From contig JAMCWB010000030.1 in NCBI GenBank assembly GCA_023475025.1, positions 101,568-165,567 of the forward strand: a stretch of DNA of 64,000 bases, written 5' to 3'. The DNA comes from Gammaproteobacteria bacterium. Lineage in GTDB: Bacteria; Pseudomonadota; Gammaproteobacteria; Pseudomonadales; Pseudomonadaceae. The translations under genes and the position numbers were made by a program. Of this stretch, positions 25,744 through 35,470 are shown piece after piece (positions within the stretch are counted from its first letter, which is position 1; the number at the start of each line of letters is the position of its first letter). Under the pieces are notes generated by a model. It saw nothing but the letters and a program-made list of their open reading frames with translations. It ran no database searches and had not been told where the DNA came from.

Positions 25744-26646
25744 CTACCGGGACATCCGCTGGCGAAACGCTTCGGGTGTCATGCCAACCTCTTTACGGAA
25801 CGCCGCTGTGAAAGAGGCCGGATTCAGAAAGCCGGTTTGATATGACACCTGCTTTATCAGCATATGGCGATTCAGCAGCAGCGACTTTGCCTTGCGTATA
25901 CGGGCCTGCGCCGCATACTGGCGCAGTGTCAGCCCGGTGGTGTTCTTGAACTGTTCGGACAGTCGCCTTACCGGCATATCGCAGGCATCCGCCAGTTGCT
26001 TCAGCGAGTTACCTCCCTCAGCGCCCTCCTCCAACATCTCACGCAACAGCCTCAGCTGCTGCGGGCTCAACTTGCCAGCAGCGGCAAGGGAAACGGCTGG
26101 CTTCAGGAACTGTCTGTGCAGGTCCAGCGCGATGGCGGTCAACAGACACTCGGTATGCAGTTCACTGGCAAAACCCGGTGTAGCGACCTCCTGCGCCAGA
26201 CGTTGCAGGGAGGCCTGAAGATAACCGCTTTGCAGGTTGAGCATGCTGTCGTTCAGGCAACCATCCCAGTCCCATTGAAGCCCAACCAGCGGGCCAAGAG
26301 CTGCTGGATCGAACAGACAAATCATGGCCTTGTATTCTGATACGCCATGGCAGAACTGAAACTCCGTATCGCGCGGAAGGAAAAGCACCTGCCCCAGGGG
26401 CTTGAAGTCACCATCCCGACCGGAAAAGCGCCCCCGATTATCCGAAAAGTTCGTCCGGCATCTGGTCGCAGAGGGTAAAGCCAGGCGCAACAGGCAGCTG
26501 CTTTCAGGCTGGATCACGGCGGTACCGGCATTCGACCAGTGAGCGTTTTCAATACGTATATCGAACCCCTCGTCCACCAGCCGGGACTCGGTCAAAAACT
26601 CACCGGCACTGGAGGGATCGTACTCAAGATAATTGACTGAATACAT
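25744..26646 (-). CDS. AraC-family transcriptional regulator
   Basis: A 300-residue regulator. Residues ~50-185 form an AraC-binding-like sensor domain; residues ~200-300 carry two helix-turn-helix units (SLKQLADACDMPVRRLSEQFKNTTG and VSYQTGFLNPASFTAAFRKEVG, given by their cores). AraC activators of this layout bind direct repeats next to or over the -35 box. The six tandem elements in this window have that geometry, so this protein is the prime candidate for controlling them. It is transcribed divergently from the VOC gene at 26851; the 204-bp gap between them holds no copy of the element. Confidence 0.9.
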   Translation of the reverse strand: MYSVNYLEYDPSSAGEFLTESRLVDEGFDIRIENAHWSNAGTAVIQPESSCLLRLALPSATRCRTNFSDNRGRFSGRDGDFKPLGQVLFLPRDTEFQFCHGVSEYKAMICLFDPAALGPLVGLQWDWDGCLNDSMLNLQSGYLQASLQRLAQEVATPGFASELHTECLLTAIALDLHRQFLKPAVSLAAAGKLSPQQLRLLREMLEEGAEGGNSLKQLADACDMPVRRLSEQFKNTTGLTLRQYAAQARIRKAKSLLLNRHMLIKQVSYQTGFLNPASFTAAFRKEVGMTPEAFRQRMSR

Positions 26647-26850
26647 GGCTCTGACCTTCAGTGATTATTATTGTTGGCACTGAGTTTTCATAACCCCAGC
26701 ATACCTACCGCCAATTGCATGGCAATCGATAAATACCTTTATCAGCTATTCAAAAAGCCAATACCTGAAACAGATATTTTGCTCTTGCCCGCCATTGATC
26801 GTCTCGACTTTAATGGGTGTCCGTTCCCCCTCTTCCACCCGAGAAAGACC

Positions 26851-27258
26851 ATGATTCTTCGAATGGACCACTTCACCATCGTCACTGATCAGCTTGAGCA
26901 CACCAGACAGTTCTATGTCGATTTGCTCGGGTTGGAGCTGGGGCCCAGGCCTCCATTTCCGGTAGACGGGTTATGGCTTTATTCGAAAGGTCACCCCGTA
27001 CTGCATGTCATCCTCGTCGCCAAGATGCCGAATCCGCGCCGTGGCGTACTCGACCACATGGCCTTTGCCGCCGAGGGGCTTTCTTCCACCCTGGACAAAC
27101 TCGATCAGCACGCCATTCGTTATCGGATCATCCGGGCGCCTGGCGAGATACGGACATGGCAGGTTTTTTTCAGGGACCCGAACGACGTCGAGGTCGAGCT
27201 GGACTTCGCACCCGCTGAACAACCACCGCCGGACTGGAAAGAGCGGAGCAAACTCTAG
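26851..27258 (+). CDS. VOC-family protein (glyoxalase/dioxygenase fold)
   Basis: A 135-residue single VOC module pair: MDHFTIVTDQLEHTRQFYVDLLGLELG at the start and FFRDPNDVEVELDFAP at the end, both signature ends of the fold (given by their cores). Metal ligands His near residue 7, His ~70 and Glu ~116 can be proposed. Start at 26851 gives the normal VOC N-terminus; the open frame from 26671 is not supported. Its stop overlaps the stop of the convergent SDR gene. Isomerase, lyase or dioxygenase functions are all possible. Confidence 0.78.
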   Translation: MILRMDHFTIVTDQLEHTRQFYVDLLGLELGPRPPFPVDGLWLYSKGHPVLHVILVAKMPNPRRGVLDHMAFAAEGLSSTLDKLDQHAIRYRIIRAPGEIRTWQVFFRDPNDVEVELDFAPAEQPPPDWKERSKL

Positions 27259-28034
27259 ATCAAACCCGTGTAGGCGCCGCCATCCAACTGAAGATTCTGG
27301 CCAGTGATATAACCGGCCTGGACCGAACACAGAAAGGTGCAGGCAGCGGCAAACTCCTCCGGCGTACCAAAGCGTCGCGCCGGAACCGGTTTGAGCATTT
27401 CCGCACGCGCCTCATCCAGGCTGATTCCCTTGTGCCTGGCCAGTTCCCCGGTCATATAGGCCAGACGGTCGGTCGCTATCCGTTCTGGCAACACATTGTT
27501 GATCGTCACGTTGTCGCGTATCACCTCCACCGACAGCGCCTTGGAGAAGGCGGTCAGCCCCGCTCGGGCCGCGGTTGACAGCCCCATGGGCAACCGTGGC
27601 GACTTGACCATTGCTGAGGTGATATTCACTATCCTGCCAAAGCCTCGTGCTCGCATGCCCTCGACTACCTGCTGAATCAACAACACGGCGGACAGCATGT
27701 TGGCTTCCAGTGCTTTCTGCCAACACTCAAGATCCCAGTCCTGAAGGCGCCCTGGCGCCGGCCCGCCATTATTGGTGATCAGGATATCCGGCTCCGGGCA
27801 CGCCGCCAGCAACGCCTCACGACCAACATGGCTGTTGAGGTCGGCAACTACCTGAACCGGACGCAGGCCCGTCGCCTGATAGACCGCCTCGGCGACCTCG
27901 CTTAGGGTATCGGCATGGCGGCCGTTGATCACGACCTCGCATCCCTCATTCGCCAATGCCAGCGCACAAGCCTTGCCCAGGCCCCGTGATGAGGCGCATA
28001 CGATCGCCTTGCGTCCGGTAATACCTGTATCCAC
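27255..28034 (-). CDS. Atypical SDR lacking the YxxxK pair
   Basis: About 259 residues, start GTG at 28034 preceded by a GGGGGTG stretch. The fold is clear (VCASSRGLGKACALAL; NNGGPAPG; C-terminal GYITGQNLQLDGG) but the active-site segment reads LSTAARAGLTAFSK, with Ser and Arg where Tyr and Lys are expected. The Ser in NITSAM remains. A sub-branch of SDRs has this substitution; its chemistry is uncertain. Convergent with the VOC gene and divergent from the TetR gene. Confidence 0.8.
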   Translation of the reverse strand: MDTGITGRKAIVCASSRGLGKACALALANEGCEVVINGRHADTLSEVAEAVYQATGLRPVQVVADLNSHVGREALLAACPEPDILITNNGGPAPGRLQDWDLECWQKALEANMLSAVLLIQQVVEGMRARGFGRIVNITSAMVKSPRLPMGLSTAARAGLTAFSKALSVEVIRDNVTINNVLPERIATDRLAYMTGELARHKGISLDEARAEMLKPVPARRFGTPEEFAAACTFLCSVQAGYITGQNLQLDGGAYTGLI

Positions 28035-28205
28035 TATGCACCCCCACTGCTGGCCCAGACGCGCGGTATGCATGCCAGGTAACCGATTGAAAAATGCCCA
28101 GGTCAATGGACGCATGCCCCTTACAGCGACGGCGCAATACTTTATGCTGTACGCAACAGATAACCGTTGCACCACCAGAACAAGATCAGAAGACGGAACA
28201 ACCAT

Positions 28206-28847
28206 ATGAATACCCCGTCAGCCCGTCCGGAACCGAATAAACGCGACACACTGAACCGTTTGCTGGCCGCCGCACGGGAAAACTTTGCCCTGAAAGGCCT
28301 GGCCGGCGCACGGGTGGAAGATATCGCCCGGGAAGCCGGCGTCACCAAGCAGTTGGTCTATCACTACTACGGCTCGAAAGAGTTGCTGTTCTCCACCGTT
28401 CTCGATGATGCGTCACAACTGATCATGAACGAGCTGATTGCGCTGGAAATCGACGGACTGGCTCCTACCGATGCTCTGCGCAAACTGCTGCACTGCTGTT
28501 TTGACCAATATATGCAAGACCCTCTGCTCGGCGCCCTGGCCCTTGAAGGCATCCGCTACCATGAAGACCAGGAGAGCAGGCCAAGCAGTTTTACCAGTCA
28601 ATCCCCGGCACTGGTTGCCAAGTTTTCCGCCCTGCTCGATCGGGGTATCGATGCGGGCGTGTTCAAACCCGGCATAGATGCCCGGCTGTTCTTGGCAAGC
28701 GCCTCCCTGCTGATGTCAGGCGGCTTTACCAATCACTACACCATGTCCGCGCTGGTCGGCTTCGATACCCGTTCAGAGGAAGGCATGCGCATCTGGCGCG
28801 AGCACTCGACCAACTTCATTCTGGCGAGCATCATGCACCGAGCTTGA
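28206..28847 (+). CDS. TetR-family transcriptional regulator
   Basis: A 213-residue regulator. Residues ~13-60 form the TetR HTH: LLAAARENFALKG, VEDIAREAGVTKQLVYHYYGSKELL (by its core). The C-terminal ligand domain resembles acyl- or hydrophobic-ligand-binding TetR proteins. It is divergent from an atypical SDR (171-bp gap) and convergent with another SDR across a 16-bp-stem terminator. It is a candidate for the 21-bp palindromes at 4808 and 13621, whose size fits a TetR operator; neither lies next to it. Confidence 0.9.
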   Translation: MNTPSARPEPNKRDTLNRLLAAARENFALKGLAGARVEDIAREAGVTKQLVYHYYGSKELLFSTVLDDASQLIMNELIALEIDGLAPTDALRKLLHCCFDQYMQDPLLGALALEGIRYHEDQESRPSSFTSQSPALVAKFSALLDRGIDAGVFKPGIDARLFLASASLLMSGGFTNHYTMSALVGFDTRSEEGMRIWREHSTNFILASIMHRA

Positions 28848-28855
28848 ACCACACA

Positions 28856-28898
28856 GTGATTGCCTGGCGAGCTGGCTGTCTGCTCGCCAGGCAATCAC
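28856..28898. terminator. Bidirectional terminator, 16-bp stem
   Basis: GTGATTGCCTGGCGAG (28856-28871) pairs perfectly with 28883-28898, 11-base loop. It lies between the convergent TetR (+) and SDR (-) genes. No long U run on either side, but stem strength and position support termination. Confidence 0.65.
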
Positions 28899-28900
28899 AA

Positions 28901-29731
28901 CTACATGCCACCCCTCCCCGACTGTTCGAAGAAGGCCCGCATGGCCACCAGTGACGGCGTATGGCTGCCGAAGCCACCGTCCGCCACCAGGGTGGTACCG
29001 GTCACGAAGGACGACTCGTCACTGGCCAGAAAAGCCACCACATCAGCAATCTGGCGCGGCGTGCCCAGCTCCGGCGTAAGGTGATTGTCGCGCAGAATAT
29101 CGAGTAGCTCGGAGGGCATCGATGCATGCGCGTTTTCAGCCGGCGCCAGGCCGATCTGCACCGCATTGCCACGCACGCCCTGCTTGCCATACTGCGCCGC
29201 CACCAGCTTCGGCAGCATGTTCAAAGCCGCCTTGGACGTGGCGTAGCCGGTCAGCGATAGATCGCCCTGGGCGCCCAGACCGGAGGTGGCGAAAATCACC
29301 GAGCCCTTGCCCTGCTTGAGCATGACCGGAATGACGTGCTTGGAGCACAGCACCGCACCCCGCAGATTCACCGCTATGGCCCGATCCCAGGCGTCCATGT
29401 CGAGATTGCAGATATCTCGATCACGCTGGCGCTGGTCAACGTCCAGTACCGCGGCATTATTGTGCAATACGTCAATCCGGCCAAAGCGCGCCATGACCTG
29501 AGCGACCATCGCCTTGACGTCCTCTTCCGATGACACATCGGTACGGATGGCCAGCGCCTGGACGCCGCCAGCTTCGATTTCAGCCGCCACGCTGCTCGCT
29601 GCCTGTTCATTGATATCGACAATCACGATATTGGCGCCATGCTCAGCTAGCACCCGGGCGCATTCAGCGCCTAGCCCACCACCTGATCCAGTAATGATCG
29701 CAACACGATCCTTGAGCTTCTGCGTTGTCAT
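28901..29731 (-). CDS. Short-chain dehydrogenase/reductase
   Basis: A 276-residue classical SDR: TGSGGGLGAECARV, NNAAV (NNAG variant), ATSGLGAQGDLSLTGYATSKAALN with Ser, Tyr and Lys intact, and GTTLVADGGFGSHTP. Its long C-terminal tail resembles that of the SDR at 19773 (both end with a ..TP..V..RA.. pattern). Start at 29731 follows a G-rich RBS. It is downstream of the enoyl-CoA hydratase gene in the same direction (36 bp), suggesting hydroxyacyl-CoA or alcohol oxidation in the same route. Confidence 0.9.
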   Translation of the reverse strand: MTTQKLKDRVAIITGSGGGLGAECARVLAEHGANIVIVDINEQAASSVAAEIEAGGVQALAIRTDVSSEEDVKAMVAQVMARFGRIDVLHNNAAVLDVDQRQRDRDICNLDMDAWDRAIAVNLRGAVLCSKHVIPVMLKQGKGSVIFATSGLGAQGDLSLTGYATSKAALNMLPKLVAAQYGKQGVRGNAVQIGLAPAENAHASMPSELLDILRDNHLTPELGTPRQIADVVAFLASDESSFVTGTTLVADGGFGSHTPSLVAMRAFFEQSGRGGM

Positions 29732-29767
29732 CTTCCACCCTCTTTTTTGTTGTTTCAATCTGCCAGA

Positions 29768-30580
29768 TTACTCACCGGTGAAGCGGGGGGCGCGACGCTC
29801 ACTGAAAGCCAAGGCGGCCTCCTTGGCATCCTTGGTGGTAGCCAACAGTGAAAACAGGTCCAGTTCGAGCCCCAGGCCGCTTTTCAGATCCATTTCGAGT
29901 GCCGCACGAGCAGCTTTCTTGACGAAGGCCGACGCGGTGGGCGGCTTGCCGGCAAGCTGGTGTGCCAGTGCCGACACTTCCTCCAGCAAGCTGTCGATAC
30001 TCGCCGCAACGCGGGTCACCAGGCCTATTTCCCTGGCCCTCTCGGCATTTACACGGTCACCACTGAGCAGTAGATCCAGCGCGTATCCCGGCGCAACCAC
30101 ACGGCTCAAACGTTGTGTGCCGCCGCCGCCGGGGATCAGGCCCAGACCGGTTTCAGGCAGCGCCAGAACAGCATTCGGTGACGCAAAGCGGATATCGCAA
30201 GCCAGGGCCAACTCCAGACCTCCACCCATACAATAACCGTGTATGGCGACAATCACCGGCTTGGTGACTGAATCAAGGGACTCGATCCAGCGCGCGCTCT
30301 CCATGCGTTTGCGAACCTGCAAGGAGGTTTCGACTCCTCGTCGCTCCTTGATATCCGCGCCCGCACAGAATCCGCGCTCCCCGTCACCGCGGATCACGAT
30401 GGCGCGGATGTCGTTATTCAACTCCAATCTTTCAAGTGCCAGTGGGACGCCAACACGAATTGCATCGTTGATGGCGTTGATCTGGCCTGGGCGGGTAAGC
30501 ACCACCCAACCCACAGCCCCATCGCAATACACCTGCACCGCATCATTGATGACTTCCGGCAAGGTTTCCTCGGTACTCAT
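29768..30580 (-). CDS. Enoyl-CoA hydratase/isomerase (crotonase family)
   Basis: A 270-residue crotonase. GFCAGADIKE near residue 71 forms the CoA/oxyanion site, HGYCMGGGLELALACDIRFAS near 110 the second oxyanion glycines, and ALPETGLGLIPGGGGTQRL supplies the Glu at the usual catalytic position. Start at 30580 follows GGAG by 7 bp, one base after the stop of the VOC gene, so the two are tightly coupled. It acts on a CoA thioester; no acyl-CoA ligase is present in the window. Confidence 0.9.
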   Translation of the reverse strand: MSTEETLPEVINDAVQVYCDGAVGWVVLTRPGQINAINDAIRVGVPLALERLELNNDIRAIVIRGDGERGFCAGADIKERRGVETSLQVRKRMESARWIESLDSVTKPVIVAIHGYCMGGGLELALACDIRFASPNAVLALPETGLGLIPGGGGTQRLSRVVAPGYALDLLLSGDRVNAERAREIGLVTRVAASIDSLLEEVSALAHQLAGKPPTASAFVKKAARAALEMDLKSGLGLELDLFSLLATTKDAKEAALAFSERRAPRFTGE

Positions 30581-30581
30581 C

Positions 30582-31547
30582 TCAGCACTCCTCGAACTCG
30601 AACAACTGGCCATTGAGCTCGGATGGGTCGACCCTGATCAACGCCTTGCCGCCTACCGCGTCGCTGGATGCTATCCAACTGAAGTTGGTACCGCGGGCAC
30701 GCAGGTCTTCAGCCTTGGCCGCCAAGTCATTCACGGCAATACGGATGTAGTAGGGTCCGGGTCCCCAGCTGTTGAGATACAGGCCAGCGTCACTGTTCCA
30801 GCGTGTTGCCTCGATGATGTCCAGCGTAGCGCTGTTGGCCAGCGTAAAGCCCATGCGGGCACGGCGATAGCCTTCGCTCTCTATCAGTTCCACCGGGCCA
30901 CTGGGCTCCCAGTCAAGATTGGCCGAACAGCGCCGCAAGGTTTCATTCAGGTCACGCACCAGGTAGCCCCGGGCCGATACCCGTACCATGTCACCCGGCT
31001 TGGAATCACGAGGCTGCGGAGCCGGTACCGCGAAGGTCTCGCTTGGCATCTGCAGAGGCTCCATCGGCATGATTTCGATGCACAAGCCACCATCGACCAC
31101 TGGATCGTAGACGGGCTTTTCCGGCGTTGCACCCAGCCATAGCCGGTCAAACGGCATATCCGGCGTGCGCTGGGCCATCCGGAAAGGCAGGCGCCGACGC
31201 ATCAACTTGCCAACCAACGCATCGAATTTGTCTCCACTCAGGGCCAGAACGATTGAATGCGTGAGCATGGGCCGATGACGTCCCTGGTACTCCTTGAGAC
31301 TCTCAAGGAAATCATGAAACATCGGATCGCCAGGATTGGGGCGATCCAGGTGCCATTGCGGCTCTACCCGGGTCGGAGATACGGCCAGGGACTTGTGCAC
31401 GCGCAGAAAGTGGGCGATATAGGGATGGTCATCAAAAGCCTGACGCCAGCGCTCGTGCTTGTATATGCCCAGCTTGTCCACCAGCAGCTCGGTCATACCG
31501 TCTGGATCCGGCACCATCATGTCGGCGCTCATCAGCAGTTCAAACAT
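30582..31547 (-). CDS. Two-module VOC-family protein
   Basis: About 321 residues with two VOC-type modules: MSADMMVPDPDGMTELLVDKLG-like start, and a second half around GYLVRDLNETLRRC and YYIRIAVNDLAAKAEDL, ending GQLFEFEE. Start at 31547 follows GGAG by 6 bp. It is translationally close to the crotonase gene. Ring-cleavage dioxygenase, epimerase or lyase activity could be proposed, but the metal ligands are not clear to me. Other family members of this length occur in aromatic and terpenoid clusters. Confidence 0.6.
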   Translation of the reverse strand: MFELLMSADMMVPDPDGMTELLVDKLGIYKHERWRQAFDDHPYIAHFLRVHKSLAVSPTRVEPQWHLDRPNPGDPMFHDFLESLKEYQGRHRPMLTHSIVLALSGDKFDALVGKLMRRRLPFRMAQRTPDMPFDRLWLGATPEKPVYDPVVDGGLCIEIMPMEPLQMPSETFAVPAPQPRDSKPGDMVRVSARGYLVRDLNETLRRCSANLDWEPSGPVELIESEGYRRARMGFTLANSATLDIIEATRWNSDAGLYLNSWGPGPYYIRIAVNDLAAKAEDLRARGTNFSWIASSDAVGGKALIRVDPSELNGQLFEFEEC

Positions 31548-31626
31548 CGTTTTCTCCATTTCTTGCAGGGGAGCAAATGCACTATTGCGTTGTGGTTGGT
31601 CAGCGTCACCGCATACCGGTGGCGCT

Positions 31627-34146
31627 TCAATGGGTGCTGGTCAGTTCCTCTTTCCTGTATCGGTTCGACGCGGCGGCGGCCGAATCGCTGATCAAGGCCG
31701 GAGAGTCGACTCCATCGTCTTTGTTGGCATGCACCTTGCCCCCGGTCTCCTTGAGCAGGAAATGTGACAGTGCCGGAATCAGGATCAAGGCGCCGAGCAT
31801 GTTCCACAGGAACATGAAGGTAAGCAGAATGCCCATATCCGCCTGGAACTTGATCGGTGACCAGGCCCAGGTGATGACGCCGGCAGCCATGGTCAGGCCA
31901 ATCAACGCGACGACCTTTCCGGTGAAATCAAGCGAGCGACGATAGGCCACGGCCAGCGATTCGCCGCGCGCCTGCACGGCAAGCTGAACGCTGAGCAGAT
32001 AGAGCGCATAGTCAACCCCGACGCCAACACCTACCGCCATGACCGGCAGGGTCGCCACTTTCAATCCAATACCCAGCCAGACCATCAGCGCCTTGCTGAT
32101 AATGGTGGTCATGATCAACGGAATAAGTGCAATCAGGGTGGCGCGTATGCTGCGGAAGGTAATGAGGCAGAGCAATGCCGTTGCGCCATATACCGCGAAG
32201 TACATGATGATGATGCCCTTGCGTACTTCGATATTGGTTGCCGCCTCGATGCCGGCGTTACCTGCTGCCAGCAGAAACTCCACTGGCTGCTCGGCATTCG
32301 GGCCAGTGTTGTATTGCTCGGCAAACTCTTCCACCACATCCAGCACACGAGTAAGCGTGTCGGCCTTGCGATCGGTCAGGTAGGCGATCAGCGGCGTCAC
32401 GGAACAATTCTGGTTGGTGATGCCGGGGGAGGAAATCATCGCCGCATCGACCGAGGCATTGGTGATCGCCTGATCACGGCTGATCGTCAGCCATTTTCCG
32501 CTGCCCTCGGCCATGCCCGACGTCATGAAGCGCACCGAATCCGCCAGGGAACTGGTGGTCTGCACACCCTCTGTCTGGCGCAGTTGCCAGGCCAACTGGT
32601 CCATCGTCTGCAGCGGACCATAGAAACGGCAGCCGTCGACGTCGGTTTTCATGATCACCGCAAACTGGTCGCTGGACAGGCCGTAATTCGAGGTGATGAA
32701 AGCATTGTCCAGGTTGTACCGCGAATCGGGACGCAGTTCAGGCGCGCCTGGATCGAGGTCACCGATCTTCAGATCGAACATTACCACGGTGCTGACGGCG
32801 GTTATCAGCACGGAAGTAACCACTGCAATCGTTGCCCATTTACGCTGGGTGAAGCGGTCCAGTCCCTTCCATATCAGGCCCTGCCAGCTCTTGTTCTGCT
32901 GCTCGGCCTTGTCTTTCTCAACGGCTATCCTAGCTGCTTTCTTGCTGACACCGATATAGGACAGGGCCACCGGTATCAGAATGAGCTTGGTGAAAATCAG
33001 GACGCTCACACCGATACTGGTCGTCAGCGCCAGATCTCGAATCACTGGAATATCGATGATTGCCAGCACCGCAAAACCAACCACGTTGGTCAGCAAGGCT
33101 GTCAGCCCGGTCAGGAACAGGCGTCTGAAGGTATAACGTGCCGCCACATACTTGTGAGTGCCACGCCCGATGTCCTGAAGAATACCGTTCATCTTCTGAG
33201 TGCCATGCGACAGGCCGATGGAAAAGATCAGAAAGGGAACCAGGATGGAGTACGGGTCGAGGTCGTACCCGAGCAGTTGCATCAGCCCAAGCAGCCAGAC
33301 CACCCCGGTAACGGCGATACCCACCAGCAACAGTGTGCTACGGATACAACGGGTGTATAGATAGACGAACAGTGCAGCGACCACCACCGACACGCCAAAG
33401 AACAGCATGACGACCCGCAGCCCCTCGATCAGGTCACCCACCAGCTTGCTGAACCCGACAATATGAATCCCTATCCGGTCGCTCTCGAATGAACGTATTT
33501 TCTCTTCAAGCTGCTGTGAAAAATCGCTGTAATCAAGCGGGCCGCCGGTCTGGGGATTATTTTCCAGCAGTGGCGCAACGATCATGCTCGATGATGAATC
33601 GTTGGCCACCAGACTGCCGGACAAGCCGGCACGAGTCACATTGCGCCTGAGCGTGGCGATACTTGCCGCACTACCGTCATAATCAGATGGCATGACGGCC
33701 CCGCCACTGATGCCGTCTTCCGTGACCTCCCGCCACCGCACGATCGGCATCCACAAAGAGCGCATCCACGATCTGTCGATACCAGGAATGAGATAGAGAG
33801 TGTCATTCACTTCCTGCAGTGTTTGCAGGTAATCAGGATCGTATATATCCCCATCCTTGTTCGACACCACAACTCGGATAGTATTGCCCAGGCCCGGCAA
33901 CTCGTCCTTGTACGCGAGGTAGTTCTTGATATAGGGGTTGTTGACCGGAATCATGCGCTCGAAGCTGGCATTGACCTCCAGCCTGCTGGCAAATATGCCG
34001 AGTACAACCGTTACCAGAAGACAACTCAGGAGTACCAGCATCCGATGGCTGAAAATGACACGCTCGAACAAGCCACCCGAACTCTTATCGAAGTCCTTGA
34101 CGTCACGCACAACGGGCATTCCAGCGTTGGGGTTCTGATCGACCAT
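31627..34146 (-). CDS. RND/MMPL-family transporter
   Basis: An 839-residue inner-membrane protein with the RND layout: TM1 at ~30-50, a large periplasmic loop (~55-230), a 5-TM block with the sterol-sensing-like segment SIGLSHGTQKMNG, TM7 ~430, a second large loop, and a last 5-TM block with VGVGVDYALYLLS. Start at 34146 follows GGAG. MMPL proteins move lipids and other hydrophobic molecules. It lies in one - strand unit with YCF48-like, DUF1329 and DUF1302 genes, so the four probably form one trans-envelope system. The Asp in GVGVDYA is the usual proton-relay position. Confidence 0.92.
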   Translation of the reverse strand: MVDQNPNAGMPVVRDVKDFDKSSGGLFERVIFSHRMLVLLSCLLVTVVLGIFASRLEVNASFERMIPVNNPYIKNYLAYKDELPGLGNTIRVVVSNKDGDIYDPDYLQTLQEVNDTLYLIPGIDRSWMRSLWMPIVRWREVTEDGISGGAVMPSDYDGSAASIATLRRNVTRAGLSGSLVANDSSSSMIVAPLLENNPQTGGPLDYSDFSQQLEEKIRSFESDRIGIHIVGFSKLVGDLIEGLRVVMLFFGVSVVVAALFVYLYTRCIRSTLLLVGIAVTGVVWLLGLMQLLGYDLDPYSILVPFLIFSIGLSHGTQKMNGILQDIGRGTHKYVAARYTFRRLFLTGLTALLTNVVGFAVLAIIDIPVIRDLALTTSIGVSVLIFTKLILIPVALSYIGVSKKAARIAVEKDKAEQQNKSWQGLIWKGLDRFTQRKWATIAVVTSVLITAVSTVVMFDLKIGDLDPGAPELRPDSRYNLDNAFITSNYGLSSDQFAVIMKTDVDGCRFYGPLQTMDQLAWQLRQTEGVQTTSSLADSVRFMTSGMAEGSGKWLTISRDQAITNASVDAAMISSPGITNQNCSVTPLIAYLTDRKADTLTRVLDVVEEFAEQYNTGPNAEQPVEFLLAAGNAGIEAATNIEVRKGIIIMYFAVYGATALLCLITFRSIRATLIALIPLIMTTIISKALMVWLGIGLKVATLPVMAVGVGVGVDYALYLLSVQLAVQARGESLAVAYRRSLDFTGKVVALIGLTMAAGVITWAWSPIKFQADMGILLTFMFLWNMLGALILIPALSHFLLKETGGKVHANKDDGVDSPALISDSAAAASNRYRKEELTSTH

Positions 34147-34228
34147 ATTTCTCTCCAAGGGTCAGGCTGCATCAGCGCTCAACGGGCGCCAGTGCATGCC
34201 GGACATAACGTCATTTAGACCAATTTAT

Positions 34229-35365
34229 TCATTGATACTGGCTAATATCGATTCTTCTCACCCCTGAGAACTGGGTAACCACCAACCCTCCGGAACCGTC
34301 CAGCTTGGCCGAGGAGTAGACTTCACCGGTAAAGGGCACCGCTAGGCGGGTCGTTTCCAGACTACGGTTGTCCAACCGAATCAGCTCTCCCCGCTGGCTC
34401 ACCAGCAGCACATGATTCGGACCGTCCTCCAGAGCATCCACCAGAGTCGCTTGTTGCTGCGTATCCACTCGTGTCCAGTTGTCGCCGTCATCACGGCTGA
34501 CATACAGATTGCCTCTCAAGCCATACGCCAATAGCAGACCGCGGCGCGCATATACGCCAAAGAAGGTGCCCGTATAGGGTGTCTCCACTTGGACGAAACG
34601 TCCGGCTTCGCGGTCCAGGCGCATCAGCAACCCCTGCTCACCGCTGATATAGACCTGGTCGCCATACATATCGATGCCATACAGATGCATGCGCCGCTCA
34701 TTCTCGCTACGCTCGATCCAGGGCTCCCAGGTCACGCCGTTGTCAGTCGTATGCAGCAGCATGCCAAACGCCCCGATCAGAAAGCCCTCGCCGTTCTGAT
34801 TGACGAAGACGTCGAGAAAGGGGGTAGCCATGACATCGGGATCGGCCGAGGTACTGGTCGCCAGGTCTATTTCCCGTAGCATGCTTTCGGCCTCGAACTC
34901 ATCAAGGTCGATATCGGACGAATAATGTTCCTTGAGCAGAGTCACCAGGCTGCGACCATCCAGCCGCAGCTCCCACGACAGTCCACCATCAGTGGTCGCC
35001 AGCAGCACGGAATCGTGCCCGACAATCCAGCCATTGAGCTCATCCTGAAAGCGCACCTGAATCAGATCACTGGCAACCGGACTCGGAGCCTGCTTCCAGC
35101 TCTCGCCACCGTCAGTGGAGATCATGATCAAACCACGCAGGCCAACACTGACCAGATGGTCACCAGCCCGAGCGATACCGATCACAGGCTGCGAGCGGGT
35201 CAGATCCTGAATCGCAGCAGGCTGTTTCAGCGGATCATGCAGACCCCGCAAGGAGTCCTTGGCGGATACCGCGAACGCACTCATGGCAATAACGCTTGCC
35301 AGGCCTGCCAATATGCATACGGAACGCTTGTGCGCAAAACTACTCAACAGGCGGGATATGTTCAT
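34229..35365 (-). CDS. YCF48/BNR-type beta-propeller, exported
   Basis: About 378 residues with a signal peptide at ~1-35 (start at 35365; longer frame from 35401 has no better RBS). The body repeats the Asp-box/YCF48 pattern: STDGGESWKQ, TTDGGLSWEL, TTDNGVTWEP and SRDDGDNWTR, about 50-90 residues apart, predicting a beta-propeller. Such proteins are regularly encoded beside MMPL pumps and DUF1302/DUF1329 proteins and are thought to be assembly or docking factors. It lies between the MMPL and DUF1329 genes. Confidence 0.88.
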   Translation of the reverse strand: MNISRLLSSFAHKRSVCILAGLASVIAMSAFAVSAKDSLRGLHDPLKQPAAIQDLTRSQPVIGIARAGDHLVSVGLRGLIMISTDGGESWKQAPSPVASDLIQVRFQDELNGWIVGHDSVLLATTDGGLSWELRLDGRSLVTLLKEHYSSDIDLDEFEAESMLREIDLATSTSADPDVMATPFLDVFVNQNGEGFLIGAFGMLLHTTDNGVTWEPWIERSENERRMHLYGIDMYGDQVYISGEQGLLMRLDREAGRFVQVETPYTGTFFGVYARRGLLLAYGLRGNLYVSRDDGDNWTRVDTQQQATLVDALEDGPNHVLLVSQRGELIRLDNRSLETTRLAVPFTGEVYSSAKLDGSGGLVVTQFSGVRRIDISQYQ

Positions 35366-35470
35366 TATTTTTATCCTCAGTATTCCCAGGCGCATTGTCA
35401 TTCGAACAACCTTGCTAGCGGCTTAGCGTTGCTCCCGTCCCTGGAGAAACGCTGCCGCAAGGCTACCCGC

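Noticed and set aside
25419..25811. A 130-codon + strand frame over the folM remnant
   Set aside because: It is antisense to the recognisable folM tail and runs into unassigned DNA; no evidence for a gene.
32314..33360. A 348-codon + strand frame inside the MMPL gene
   Set aside because: Antisense to a clear RND transporter; the product is His/Gln-rich without family features.
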